Shown here piece after piece: positions 16,488-25,407 of a DNA stretch of 33,226 nucleotides. This stretch comes from Pirellula sp. Its GTDB lineage: Bacteria; Planctomycetota; Planctomycetia; Pirellulales; Pirellulaceae. A program made the translations under genes and the position numbers. Under the pieces are notes generated by a model, which did no database searches, was not told the DNA's origin, and saw only the letters and a list, made by a program, of their open reading frames with translations. The stretch is taken from contig JAJTEK010000043.1 of NCBI GenBank assembly GCA_021299695.1, positions 1-33,226 on the forward strand. The letters run 5' to 3'. How positions within the stretch are numbered: the first letter of the stretch is position 1; every line of letters starts with the position of its first letter.

Positions 16488-18218
16488 GGGCGCTCTGCGG
16501 CCGTTTAGAAAGACTCCAAGCCAAGTGTTTCTGACCAATAGTTGGTAACTCAAGAGCAGCAGTCCAATCGATGCGAAGCTGATGATAAGCAACTTCAAAT
16601 ACGCATTTCCATCGGTCCAAGCCAACTGCGATTGAAGCACGATCACCAGCGGAAGATGCGCGACATAAAGCCAATACGAGGAGTCGGAGAGATAACGAAT
16701 CCAAGGCGTCTGCTCCCGAACGCAACTTCGGAATAAACCGATGCAAGAGATCGACATGCACCAAGCAAACAGCGACTGGCTCAAGACCGAAAGCGGCAAG
16801 ACCCATCCCTTGCCAATCCACTGGTCTCTCAACCCATACTTGCCCAGATTGATTTCCAAAGCGATCGGAAAGAGAACCAGCATCGTCCATGGCAAGAGCC
16901 ATCGCCAGCTCTGACCCAATCGAGCGCCGGTATCCTGCCCGAGGTAATAGCCAACGCCGAACAAAAAGAAAACCGCATAATAAGCGAAAACCTGCGGTGC
17001 TGGGATCAATCCGACGGACGTATCCGGACCAAAGATAAATCCGATCGTCCCCATGAAATAAAGTGGGACCATCGTCACGAGCATCCAGAACAACAAGGCC
17101 ACCGGCGAGTAAAGCCCAAGCGAACTCCACTCGACAGGTTGTTGGCTCCAGAACGAACGGATCGAACCAAAGACCCATTGAAGGATCACAAGAAAGACCG
17201 CAAACCACCACAGGAACCACAAAAACCAAAGAAAAGAAAATGCAGGATAAGTCGCCAACCACATCGCGATCGCCCTAGGGGTGCTCTGTGTCGGTGCCGA
17301 AGCATCCGGAGAACTCCCAACGGGCACCTGCTCCACATCGGTCTGCTTGGCCGGCTCGATCAAGTTCCGTTCGACCAATGCGTTTTCAATCAGCGCTCTG
17401 CCATCCTTGATATCGGCCAACTCCCGTCGGACCGAGAGCAACCCACCGATGTACTGGACCATCTTGGTATCGACCCGAAGGCTGTTGATGGGGGTCTCCC
17501 CATTGCTGTTCCTCTTGGTGATGTCAGCCCCTTGCTCAAGCAGATACTCCACGAGTGGGGAGTTGCCGAAGAACATCGATGCGTGCAGAGCGGTGTTCCC
17601 GTCAGGGTTGCTCAAACTCGGGTCGCATCCCATCTCGATCAATACACGAACGCTCTCGAGATCTCCTTGGATCGCCGCCCAGCTCAAAACGGTCGTCTGA
17701 AATTGCGGGTGTAGGTCCGTAAAGGCGGTTCCGTTCTCAAGGTGGACTCTGACCGCATCGGACCGATGCTGCTGAATGGCTACCCAAATACTCTGCTCAG
17801 GCGGTAGACTCTCGGTTGCCATCAAGCGGCGCTGATTGCTCTCCGAGAGCCCCTTGAGGATCGCCAAATTGCACAGCGGAACCAACGTCATCGAACCGAC
17901 CAAACAGGGCAAGAAGACTCGTCGAAACCGATGCGATACGAGTGCAAGGGCGCCCCGTTTTTTCCAAAGCATCGCGGTGAAAAAACCGCTGATGATAAAG
18001 AACAACGGCATGCGAAACCCATGCACCCAAGACTGAAAAACATACATCGCGCCGTTGGCCGACGGATCCTGGACAAACCAAGGAAAGCCCAACGCAAGCG
18101 ACAGCGCTCCATGGTAGACGATCCCGAGCATCATGGCGCTTGCTCGCAATGCATCCAAATCATGCCGCCGCTCAGTTGGGCTTGTCGGTGAACTCAAGAA
18201 CTCTCTCCCCTTCATCAT
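16476..18218 (-). CDS. Acyltransferase-3 membrane protein with ankyrin insertion
   Basis: A 580-residue polytopic membrane protein. The start (RRHDLDALRASAMMLGIVYHGALSL, with conserved His36) and MPLFFIISGFF match acyltransferase family 3 (OafA/OpgC-like), which transfers acyl groups to extracytoplasmic glycans. After the third hydrophobic segment (about 103-121), residues about 143-245 are soluble. They read as ankyrin repeats: TVLSWAAIQGDLESVRVLIE, GNTALHASMFFGNSPLVEYLLE and GADITKRNSNGETPI. Membrane segments resume from about 315 (FLWFLWFLWWFAVFLVILQW) and run to the C-terminus (YLSDSSYWLYVAHLPLVI is a family hallmark). The ankyrin block replaces a loop, presumably for protein binding. The partner and acyl acceptor are unknown. 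It begins next to the 48-bp repeat spacer. Confidence 0.85.
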   Translation of the reverse strand: MMKGREFLSSPTSPTERRHDLDALRASAMMLGIVYHGALSLALGFPWFVQDPSANGAMYVFQSWVHGFRMPLFFIISGFFTAMLWKKRGALALVSHRFRRVFLPCLVGSMTLVPLCNLAILKGLSESNQRRLMATESLPPEQSIWVAIQQHRSDAVRVHLENGTAFTDLHPQFQTTVLSWAAIQGDLESVRVLIEMGCDPSLSNPDGNTALHASMFFGNSPLVEYLLEQGADITKRNSNGETPINSLRVDTKMVQYIGGLLSVRRELADIKDGRALIENALVERNLIEPAKQTDVEQVPVGSSPDASAPTQSTPRAIAMWLATYPAFSFLWFLWFLWWFAVFLVILQWVFGSIRSFWSQQPVEWSSLGLYSPVALLFWMLVTMVPLYFMGTIGFIFGPDTSVGLIPAPQVFAYYAVFFLFGVGYYLGQDTGARLGQSWRWLLPWTMLVLFPIALEINLGKYGLRDQWIGKGWVLPLSVLSQSLFAWCMSISCIGLFRSCVREQTPWIRYLSDSSYWLYVAHLPLVIVLQSQLAWTDGNAYLKLLIISFASIGLLLLSYQLLVRNTWLGVFLNGRRAPKST

Positions 18219-18237
18219 GAAAACCTATCGGACGACC

Positions 18238-18259
18238 GATTCACCATCCTAAGTGAATC
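18238..18259. promoter_or_regulatory. Inverted repeat before the acyltransferase start
   Basis: GATTCAC-N8-GTGAATC (7-bp perfect arms) lies about 20-40 bp upstream of the acyltransferase start. It could be an operator or a leader hairpin. No recognised regulator motif was matched. Confidence 0.3.
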
Positions 18260-18345
18260 GCACAAAGACAACGAAGCTTACCAGAGTAGCTTTACTTTTG
18301 TATCCATGTGTAAAATCGAGACGAAACCTCTCGAAGCTCCCAAAA

Positions 18346-18729
18346 GCCTCCCGTCGGGCTCGCCCCGTCGGAGGCAGAAGTTAGCAGCTAGAAGCCTCCC
18401 GTCGGGCTCGCCCCGTCGGAGGCAGAAGTTCGCGGCTAGAAACCTCCCGTCGGGCTCGCCCCGTCGGAGGCAGAAGTTCGCGGCTAGAAGCCTCCCGTCG
18501 GGCTCGCCCCGTCGGAGGCAGAAGTTCGCGGCTAGAAGCCTCCCGTCAGGCTCGCCCCGTCGGAGGCAGAAGTTCGCAGCTAGAAGCCTCCCGTCGGGCT
18601 CGTCCCGTCGGAGGCGGAAGTTCGCAGCTAGAAGCCTCCCGTCAGGCTCGTCCCGTCGGAGGCGGAAGTTCGCAGCTAGAAGCCTCCCGTCAGGCTCGTC
18701 CCGGCGGAGGCAGAACTTGCAGCTACCCA
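18346..18729. repeat. Eight 48-bp tandem palindromic repeats
   Basis: Units start at 18346, 18394, 18442, 18490, 18538, 18586, 18634 and 18682. Each has a palindromic half, GCCTCCCGTCGGGCTCGCCC then CGTCGGAGGC, whose GCCTCC/GGAGGC ends pair, plus an 18-bp linker (AGAAGTTCGCGGCTAGAA). Units differ by few substitutions, several in the central loop (GCCCC/GTCCC) or linker. Because 48 is a multiple of three, both strands stay open through the array (SLPSGSPRRRQKFAAR on plus, LRRGEPDGRLLAANF on minus). I treat those frames as by-products. The array is not a CRISPR, as there are no unique spacers. Confidence 0.95.
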
Positions 18730-18750
18730 AAAGCTGCCCCAGCGCGCTTT

Positions 18751-18793
18751 CCTTTATCTTTCTCCAGCCCAAAGGGCTGGAGAAAGATAAAGG
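18751..18793. repeat. Perfect 20-bp-arm inverted repeat
   Basis: CCTTTATCTTTCTCCAGCCC (18751-18770), an AAA loop, then its exact reverse complement (18774-18793). It lies between the 48-bp array and the promoter of the two-component operon, 13 bp from the -35 box. No T run follows, so it is not a standard terminator. It may insulate or regulate the operon. Confidence 0.9.
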
Positions 18794-18806
18794 GAGAGCA
18801 AGGCAG

Positions 18807-18836
18807 TTGCAGACCATTCCGCCGGAGAGCTATACT
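18807..18836 (+). promoter_or_regulatory. Promoter of the two-component operon
   Basis: TTGCAG (18807-18812), an 18-nt spacer, TATACT (18831-18836). The expected transcription start near 18843 gives a leader of about 40 nt before the response-regulator ATG. Confidence 0.5.
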
Positions 18837-18881
18837 CATCGACGATTACCGATCCATCTTTTTACACCCAAGGATTCAAGA

Positions 18882-19571
18882 ATGCTCCCCTCGGTTCTTC
18901 TGGTAGAAGACGATCTAGAACTCGCCGAGATCGTTCGCGACTACCTCACCGAAAACGGATTCTCCGTTTTGGTCGAAACCCGAGGGGATACCGCCACACA
19001 ACGAATCATCAGCGAAACTCCAGACCTAGTCGTGCTCGACGTCAACCTGCCAGGAATGGACGGGTTTTCCGTCTGCCGTATGGTGCGAGAACTCTACTCA
19101 GGGGCCATCGTCATGCTCACGGCCCGAAACGAAGAGGTCGACGAAATTCTCGGACTGGAATTCGGAGCCGACGACTATCTAACCAAACCGGTTCGGCCCC
19201 GCGTTCTGCTTGCAAGACTCCGAACCCACCTGAAAAAAATTCCCTCGGTAAACTCCGGAACGGAAGATGCGATCAAACTCGGAGGCTTGGAAATCTTTCC
19301 CTCGCGCCGCCATACGGAACTGCGCGGATCTCCCGTCGTTCTCTCGACCGCAGAATTCGACCTGCTGGTATTCCTGGCTGAAAGGGCTGGGAAAATCGTC
19401 AGTCGCGTTGAGCTCTACCAAGCTCTCCAAGGCGAGATGTATGATCCCCAAGACCGCTCGATCGATCTTAGGATCTCCAGGTTGCGACGCAAACTCGGCG
19501 ATACCCAGAGCAATCCCACCCGAATCAAATCCATCCGAGGAGCCGGTTACCTGCTTTCGATTGAACCATGA
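18882..19571 (+). CDS. OmpR/RstA-type response regulator
   Basis: A 229-residue regulator. The receiver domain (residues 3-118) has the acidic pair in VEDDLEL, phospho-acceptor Asp53 in VVLDVNLPGMDG, the Thr of VMLTAR and Lys102 in DDYLTKPVRPR. A winged-helix output domain (about 128-227) ends with IDLRISRLRRKLGD and IRGAGYLLSIEP. The frame is open upstream through the 48-bp repeats to 18306, but the receiver begins exactly at the ATG at 18882 behind a promoter, so I start there. The kinase gene follows after 8 bp. Sequence style resembles RstA; targets are unknown. Confidence 0.93.
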   Translation: MLPSVLLVEDDLELAEIVRDYLTENGFSVLVETRGDTATQRIISETPDLVVLDVNLPGMDGFSVCRMVRELYSGAIVMLTARNEEVDEILGLEFGADDYLTKPVRPRVLLARLRTHLKKIPSVNSGTEDAIKLGGLEIFPSRRHTELRGSPVVLSTAEFDLLVFLAERAGKIVSRVELYQALQGEMYDPQDRSIDLRISRLRRKLGDTQSNPTRIKSIRGAGYLLSIEP

Positions 19572-19579
19572 TCTAAACC

Positions 19580-21238
19580 ATGATCCGCCTGTTCCTGAAA
19601 TTCCTCCTGCTGATCATCTTGATCCTCTTTGCAACCAAGTGGTCCTTTGAGGCGATCCTAGCTAGTCAGCTAATCGCCGACCGGGAACGCGTGATCACGC
19701 AAGTCCACTTAGGTGGCATGCACTTGATCGCCAAAGAACTCCTCTTGGCCCCCGAGGATCGCGTCGAGTCGTTGCTCGAAAAAATCCGATTGCAGTTTCG
19801 CGCGCCGCTGGAAATTCGCCCACTGAGTGAATTGGCCCCCGATCAAGAGCGAAAACTCAAACTGCTCCGAGGACACTTTTACGAGTTTCAAAACACCAAT
19901 AACGAGCACCTGGGTGTCTCCCTGGACGCCCAACACTACCTTCGACTAGGCCCATTTACCGATTACTCGGTCTTCGAATTCGAGGATTCTCTCTGGGGCT
20001 GGCTTCGGTTGTTGGCCTTGAAAGTCGATCCGTCGGACCAGTCCCAGCAGACCCTAGATGAACTCTCGGCTGAATTCGGTTTACCTCTCTCGATCCAATC
20101 CCGCGAGGGACTACCGAAATCTGCGATCGACCGGTTGGAAATCGGCCGTGAAGTCGTTTTTTACGCCGAGCAAGGTTCTTTTTACGCCGCAACCCTTCTA
20201 GTCGATAACACAAAATGCTTGCGCGTAGGCCCTCTCCCTGAATTCCAAGACGTTACCAAACGGGCCTCAAACACGACGTTGACAGGCTCGCTGTTGGTCT
20301 CGGCTATCTTGATCGGAGGTCTCATTGCGAACCTGTCGAGAAAGTTTCGCAATATCGAAAATGTCGCAGGATCGTTTTCTCGCGGAAATCTCGCTGCTCG
20401 TGTCGATGTTTCAAAATCCGGGGAAGCCAAACAACTTGCGATGGCCTTTAACTCGATGGCAGCCAAGACCGAGAAGATGATCCGCGCCAGGAGGGAATTG
20501 CTCCAAATGGTCTCCCACGAACTGCGAACTCCTTTAGCCAGACTTCGCTTTGCGGCCGATCTGATCGATGCAAACTCGGCCGACGCGAAAACCAATCGAC
20601 GCATGGCGATCATCCAACATTCGATCGATGATCTCGACACCATCGTGAGCGAAATCCTCGAGTATGTTCAAAACAAAGAAGAGCTCGAACTCCGATCCCA
20701 AGAATGGGTCGATGTCCGCCGGACCATCGAACCTTTATCCCTGGCCCTCGCAGAGGAATCACCCCATCTGAAACTCGAATTTCTTCCCAGCGATCCAGAC
20801 CAATCACCCATGATCTTCGCCGATCGAATCGCCTTTGTACGGGTCGCGAAAAACCTCATCGGAAACGCGCAACGCTACGCCAAATCCACGCTCAGAATTC
20901 GAGCGTACGACACCCCGCACCCCAGCGACCCCTCCAAAACCAGTACATGCGTCGAATTCGATGACGATGGCCCAGGGATCCCTGAAAGCAAATGGCTCGA
21001 GGTGCTCGAACCCTTTGTCCGACTCTCCGAAACCGGGCAATCCCGGTCTCACCCCGGGCAACAGGACCGAGCTTCCAATCAAAGCACACCGATTAGCTAC
21101 GCGGGAATCGGACTAGGATTGGCAATCGTCAACCGAATCCTCAAACAACACAACGGTTCGCTCGAGATCACCCAAAGCCCCCTTGGCGGGTGCTCTGTGC
21201 GAACTTTTTGGCCATGCCCCAAGGATCGCATCCTCTAG
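19580..21238 (+). CDS. RstB-type sensor histidine kinase
   Basis: A 552-residue membrane kinase paired with the preceding regulator. A first membrane helix (about residues 4-22) and a periplasmic sensor region (about 30-230) of unrecognised fold come first. A second helix (about 234-252) and a HAMP domain (about 250-300, SRGNLAARVDVSKSGE) follow. The dimerisation/phosphoacceptor domain carries MVSHELRTPLARLRF with His313, the arginine-rich pattern seen in RstB. The ATPase domain has the N box KNLIGNAQRYAKS (Asn425 or Asn429), DDDGPGIP and GIGLGLAIVNRIL. An insertion between the G1 box and GLGL (about 487-508) is low complexity. The signal is unknown. Confidence 0.92.
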   Translation: MIRLFLKFLLLIILILFATKWSFEAILASQLIADRERVITQVHLGGMHLIAKELLLAPEDRVESLLEKIRLQFRAPLEIRPLSELAPDQERKLKLLRGHFYEFQNTNNEHLGVSLDAQHYLRLGPFTDYSVFEFEDSLWGWLRLLALKVDPSDQSQQTLDELSAEFGLPLSIQSREGLPKSAIDRLEIGREVVFYAEQGSFYAATLLVDNTKCLRVGPLPEFQDVTKRASNTTLTGSLLVSAILIGGLIANLSRKFRNIENVAGSFSRGNLAARVDVSKSGEAKQLAMAFNSMAAKTEKMIRARRELLQMVSHELRTPLARLRFAADLIDANSADAKTNRRMAIIQHSIDDLDTIVSEILEYVQNKEELELRSQEWVDVRRTIEPLSLALAEESPHLKLEFLPSDPDQSPMIFADRIAFVRVAKNLIGNAQRYAKSTLRIRAYDTPHPSDPSKTSTCVEFDDDGPGIPESKWLEVLEPFVRLSETGQSRSHPGQQDRASNQSTPISYAGIGLGLAIVNRILKQHNGSLEITQSPLGGCSVRTFWPCPKDRIL

Positions 21239-21270
21239 GCTCAAAAAGAAACGACGAGTCTTTCTGCCCC

Positions 21271-22548
21271 TTAAGGCTTAGCGACCTTGCTCGACTCCTC
21301 AAGCACCCGCAATACATTCCCGTAGAGCACCTTGTGGATCGCCTCTTCCTCATACCCACGCCTTAACAAAAGCTCTGTCAAAACAGGATACTTCGAAACA
21401 TCTTCCATCCCCACCGGAAGTTTTGATATGCCATCGAAATCCGAGCCCAATCCTACATGGTCGATTCCAGCGACGCGAATCACATGCTCGATATGATCGA
21501 CTAGAATCTCCGCCTGCCCGGCCGGATAAGGATGCTTCAACTGCCATTGCTTGAGCTCCCGCTCCTGCTGCTCTTTGCTCTCGGGATACTTCAGCTTGAG
21601 CTCCTTGCGATACGCCGATTGCTCCAGCAACACTCCCGCCGACTCGGGTACCACAAAACCAGAGAAGAAATTGATCATCACCACCCCTCCATTCTTAGGT
21701 AACTCCACGAGCACCTCGTCGGGGACGTTCCGAGGATGATCCGCAATCGCCCGCGCCGAGGAATGCGAGAATATCACCGGCGCCCTCGATACCCGCAACG
21801 CATCATGCATCGTCGCAGGGGAAACATGCGATAGATCGATCAGCATCCCGAGCCGGTTCATCTCCAAAACGATCTCCTCGCCAAACTCACTCAACCCATC
21901 GCTCCGCGCTACATCGGTCGCCGAGTCGGCCCACTCAAGCGTATCGGTATGGGTCAAGGTCATGTACCTGGCTCCCATCGCGTGCAACTGCCGAAGCTTA
22001 CCGATCGACCCCTCGATGCTGTGCCCACCCTCCATCCCAATAAGCGAGGCGATCTTTCCCTCGCCCTGGATTCTCCGGACATCCTCCGCGTTAAGCGCCA
22101 GCTCAAATACATCCGGGTACCTCGCAATCATCTTGTGCACCAACTCGATCTGCTCTTGGGTGGTCTGAAAGGCGTTCCCCGCTGCGATCGTGTCGACCGG
22201 CACAAAAACTGACCAAAACTGTGCCCCTACATTCCCAACTCGCAACCGATCGATGTCGGTATGCAGACTCGCCTGCGGCTTCGATATGTCCAACTCGTCA
22301 AAACCCCGGGTCGCCTTGGTCCGGACCTCCCAAGGCAAATCGTTGTGCCCATCGAACACATAACCCCGAGCATGGATGTCCGCAGCCCGCCTCGAAATCT
22401 GGTAGCGGTTCTTGCCCCCACCCTGAACCTCAACCACCTGAGCTTCAGCCACCTGCCCTAAAGAGCTCCCCAAAGCCACCAACACAGCGACCGACCAACC
22501 ACGGTTTGCACACCCCAACGGCCGCTCTGTCCTGTATTTCATTTTCAC
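21271..22548 (-). CDS. Secreted membrane dipeptidase (M19, renal dipeptidase type)
   Basis: A 425-residue zinc dipeptidase. The N-terminal signal peptide (hydrophobic about 18-35, GQVAEAQ) sends it outside the cytoplasm. The metal ligands of renal dipeptidase are all visible: His68 and Asp70 in FDGHNDLPW, Glu173 in GMEGGHSIEG, His241 in IDLSHVSP and His262 in IFSHSSARA, with the human-like 21-residue spacing between the two His. GLGSDFDG carries the later Asp. It probably cleaves dipeptides, including D-amino-acid types. It is convergent with the kinase gene and divergent from the permease gene, so likely monocistronic. Confidence 0.95.
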   Translation of the reverse strand: MKMKYRTERPLGCANRGWSVAVLVALGSSLGQVAEAQVVEVQGGGKNRYQISRRAADIHARGYVFDGHNDLPWEVRTKATRGFDELDISKPQASLHTDIDRLRVGNVGAQFWSVFVPVDTIAAGNAFQTTQEQIELVHKMIARYPDVFELALNAEDVRRIQGEGKIASLIGMEGGHSIEGSIGKLRQLHAMGARYMTLTHTDTLEWADSATDVARSDGLSEFGEEIVLEMNRLGMLIDLSHVSPATMHDALRVSRAPVIFSHSSARAIADHPRNVPDEVLVELPKNGGVVMINFFSGFVVPESAGVLLEQSAYRKELKLKYPESKEQQERELKQWQLKHPYPAGQAEILVDHIEHVIRVAGIDHVGLGSDFDGISKLPVGMEDVSKYPVLTELLLRRGYEEEAIHKVLYGNVLRVLEESSKVAKP

Positions 22549-22656
22549 TTATTCCATCCTCAAGTACCTGAATCGACCGGGAAACACTGCCCAAACGAAG
22601 TTTACCATGAATCGACCTGCCTTAGCATCCGAGCCTGGAGTAAACTGAATATCCTC

Positions 22657-23964
22657 ATGGACTACAACACTCGCTTGGTCATTCTCGGTTGCGCAATGCT
22701 CGGAGCCGCCTGCGGTCTCGTCGGGGTCTTCCTACTGCTGCGCAAACGCTCGTTGATCGCCGATGCGATCTGCCATGCTTCTCTCCCGGGCATCGCCATC
22801 GCTTTCTTTGTCAGCCTCGCCTACGGCGGCCAGGGCCGCCAACCCCTGCTCCTCCTGGCCGGTGCGGCCCTGAGCGGATGCCTCGGTGCTCTGGCCGTCA
22901 TGGCCCTGCGCCGCTTCACCCAACTCAAAGAAGACGCCGCGCTGGGGATCGTCCTGAGCGTCTTTTTTGCACTCGGTATGGTTCTGCTGAGCCTCGTCCA
23001 ACAAACCGAGTCGGGGAACGCTGCAGGACTCGAAGGATTCATCTACGGCAATACCGCAGGCATCGTCGCCCAAGACGCAAAACTTATCGCGATCGTCTGC
23101 GGAGCGGTCTGCGCCGGAGTTCTCCTGCTCCGAAAAGAACTCCAACTCCTGTGCTTCGACCCTACCTACGCTTCGGCACAAGGCTGGCCGGTCCTGATCC
23201 TCGATCTGGTCCTCATGGGCTTCGGACTGCTGATCGTGATCGTCGGTACCTCGATCGTCGGGGTCCTGCTGGTCGTGGCCATGGTGGTCATCCCCCCGGC
23301 GGCCGCTCGCTTCTGGTCCGATCGACTCGGCTGGAACCTCCTGACGAGCAGCTTCCTGGGCATGACCTCAGGAATCCTCGGCGCGCTGTGCAGCTATCGA
23401 TCCGAACACCTCCCCTCTGGTGCCTCCATGGTCCTCGTCGCCGCCGGACTCTTCGCCCTGAGCCTCCTGTTCGGTTCGCGCCACGGGATCGTCTGGGGCT
23501 GGAGACAACGGTTTCAATCCCGATGGTTTGCCGACCAAGAACACTTGCTGCGCGGAACCTTCGAACTCCTCGAAAGCGATCGCAAAGCCCCAGCCATCCA
23601 CGGCGATCTAAGATCCGAGCCGGTCGATAAACTCCGCCTCGCGAACCAATTGCACTGGTCGATAAACCACCTCGATCGCATCGCGAAAACTCTGACCCGA
23701 AAAGGTTGGATCATCGATCGTAACCCCAACCAATTCGTCCTGAGCCCAGCCGGTATCCAACAATCGCACCGAGCCGTCCGACGACACCGACTCCTCGAAC
23801 TCTACTTCTCCCACTGGGCCGACCTCAGCCCCGATGCGATCGATCGATGCGCCGACTACACCGAACATTCTCTCGATGATGAACTCCTAGCAAGACTCGA
23901 ACGCGATGCGATGGACCTGGGAAACCGAATCGACCCACCACCGAGTATCCACCCGGTTGGCTAA
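22657..23964 (+). CDS. Metal ABC permease fused to a DtxR-like domain
   Basis: A 435-residue fusion. Residues 1-275 are an ABC-3 family permease (ZnuB/MntB-type, for zinc, manganese or iron): VGVFLLLRKRSLIADAICHASLPGIA, then LKEDAALGIVLSVFFALG and GTSIVGVLLVVAMVVIPPAAARF. Residues about 290-430 are a winged-helix and dimerisation region like DtxR/MntR iron- or manganese-dependent repressors: ANQLHWSINHLDRIAKTLTRKGWI, LSPAGIQQSHRAVRRHRLLELYF and ADYTEHSLDDELLARLE. The HxxxDE-like metal ligands of DtxR appear partly kept (EHSLDDEL). No ATPase or solute-binding gene is adjacent, so partners must lie elsewhere. The fused domain may sense metal or gate the channel. Confidence 0.88.
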   Translation: MDYNTRLVILGCAMLGAACGLVGVFLLLRKRSLIADAICHASLPGIAIAFFVSLAYGGQGRQPLLLLAGAALSGCLGALAVMALRRFTQLKEDAALGIVLSVFFALGMVLLSLVQQTESGNAAGLEGFIYGNTAGIVAQDAKLIAIVCGAVCAGVLLLRKELQLLCFDPTYASAQGWPVLILDLVLMGFGLLIVIVGTSIVGVLLVVAMVVIPPAAARFWSDRLGWNLLTSSFLGMTSGILGALCSYRSEHLPSGASMVLVAAGLFALSLLFGSRHGIVWGWRQRFQSRWFADQEHLLRGTFELLESDRKAPAIHGDLRSEPVDKLRLANQLHWSINHLDRIAKTLTRKGWIIDRNPNQFVLSPAGIQQSHRAVRRHRLLELYFSHWADLSPDAIDRCADYTEHSLDDELLARLERDAMDLGNRIDPPPSIHPVG

Positions 23965-24101
23965 TATCCCGCCCCCTGGATCAACATCCGTTGCCATGCC
24001 CGAGCGGCAACCATCTCCGAGTGGCCGCCAAAGTGGTTTCTAAAAATGAGCGCGGCCGACCGGCCACTTCGATGCATGGTTTTGTTCAGACTGTTTTTTT
24101 T

Positions 24102-24185
<84 letters not shown>

Positions 24186-24434
24186 GGAATTTGGTAATGG
24201 ATAGGCTAATGGAGATAAGGAGCATGATCCGCGAGTTGGGGAACGGCGGTTTGTGGGCCGTAACGGAAGGCGCGTTGATGCCATGCACGCGAAGCGTTCG
24301 ATTACGAGCACCGCTTCGCTGAGCACGAGCACGATGGGATCCTGTGGTCGCGTAGACAAGAAGATTCGTTTAACCCGTAGCCAACGGCGAGGGACTTTAC
24401 TAAGCCCAGCTCAAACCAAACAGCCGGATCTCCA

Positions 24435-25406
24435 CTAGCCCGCAGAACACCCAAAGGACTCCCGAAGAATCTCCGGACACAGCTTGCCGTATCGGAACGA
24501 ATGTCCCGTCCGCAGATTGACCAAGGTGATCATCGCTGGCGCAAATAACCCAGGATCGACCTTGTAAAAATCATATTCATACTCCCGAAATGTCTTGGCA
24601 AACGGCTTCCCAAAGTCCTTGCTCGCCAAACTCGGGACCCGAGCTCCTAGCGTTTCGATCTGCGCGTCGCTCGCATCGACCCACAACGTCACTTGCCCCC
24701 CATAGAGAATCGCGTCGTTGGTCCGCCCAATCCCCTCCGCAAAGTCCTTGGCCATCGGCGGGATCGGCGCTGTGCCATGCGCCGAGAGGACCTGACGAAG
24801 ATCAAAACCGAGCTCATGCAACTTATGCATCGCCGTCTCGATCGACCTTGCCACGACCTGGATCACCCCAGCCAAACTCCGAGTCGGTGCGACGCACAGC
24901 GTGACTTGCTCGACCCGAACCCCGCACTCGAGTGCGACCATCGCGAGGATCTCCTCAGAAGGGAGCTGATCGCATTCCAAGACCCCGACGGCACAATCCC
25001 CCGAATCATGGACCCCAAGATGCCCAAGCACCTCCTCGCGGCCACGCTTGGCTCGCATCGGTCCAGACCCCATCGCAAAGAATTTCCCCTGCGAGACTTT
25101 CCAGCCCGCATACTGCGCAGCCATGCAAGCCCACGTCGGATCGTCTGTCGTGACCTGCAACATCGGACCTTCCCACAGCCCGCGATCAGCCGGTACGACG
25201 CGGATGTCAGCAAGGTCGGCCATGCAGATCCGTGCCAATAACAACCCGGCCTGGATCCCCCCAGGTACCCCGCAGCCAAAGTCCAGAATGCGACCAGCGC
25301 CGCTGGGGGAACAATCCGCGATCCGCAAGGACCCGAGTTCAGGAAGAACGTGCTGGTCGATCAATCGCTTGGCCGACGTGTTGATCGAGTGGATGGACAA
25401 CGACAA
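24435..25406 (-). CDS. mch: Methenyltetrahydromethanopterin cyclohydrolase
   Basis: A 323-residue Mch. It interconverts methenyl- and formyl-tetrahydromethanopterin in the tetrahydromethanopterin C1 pathway (formaldehyde oxidation in bacteria). Family motifs: SINTSAKRLIDQ at the N-terminus, ADCSPSGAGRILDFGCGVPGGIQAGLLLARICMADL, TDDPTWACMAAQYAGW, FAMGSGPMRAKRG, and IGRTNDAILYGGQVTLW. Length matches the family (about 315-325). Such archaeal-type C1 genes are characteristic of many planctomycetes, which supports the taxonomic reading. Other pathway genes (fae, mtdB, fhc) are not in the window. It follows the cyclophilin gene with a 1-bp gap, an operon-like arrangement without obvious functional logic. 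Confidence 0.95.
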   Translation of the reverse strand: MSLSIHSINTSAKRLIDQHVLPELGSLRIADCSPSGAGRILDFGCGVPGGIQAGLLLARICMADLADIRVVPADRGLWEGPMLQVTTDDPTWACMAAQYAGWKVSQGKFFAMGSGPMRAKRGREEVLGHLGVHDSGDCAVGVLECDQLPSEEILAMVALECGVRVEQVTLCVAPTRSLAGVIQVVARSIETAMHKLHELGFDLRQVLSAHGTAPIPPMAKDFAEGIGRTNDAILYGGQVTLWVDASDAQIETLGARVPSLASKDFGKPFAKTFREYEYDFYKVDPGLFAPAMITLVNLRTGHSFRYGKLCPEILRESFGCSAG

Positions 25407-25407
25407 C

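Noticed and set aside
18346-18729. CRISPR array
   Set aside because: There are no unique spacers; whole 48-bp units repeat nearly identically, and no cas genes are near.
18278-18817. Minus-strand 179-codon frame of 16-residue repeats, and the plus-strand extension of the response regulator to 18306
   Set aside because: Both come from the 48-bp palindromic array, whose length keeps every frame open; the receiver domain begins exactly at 18882.
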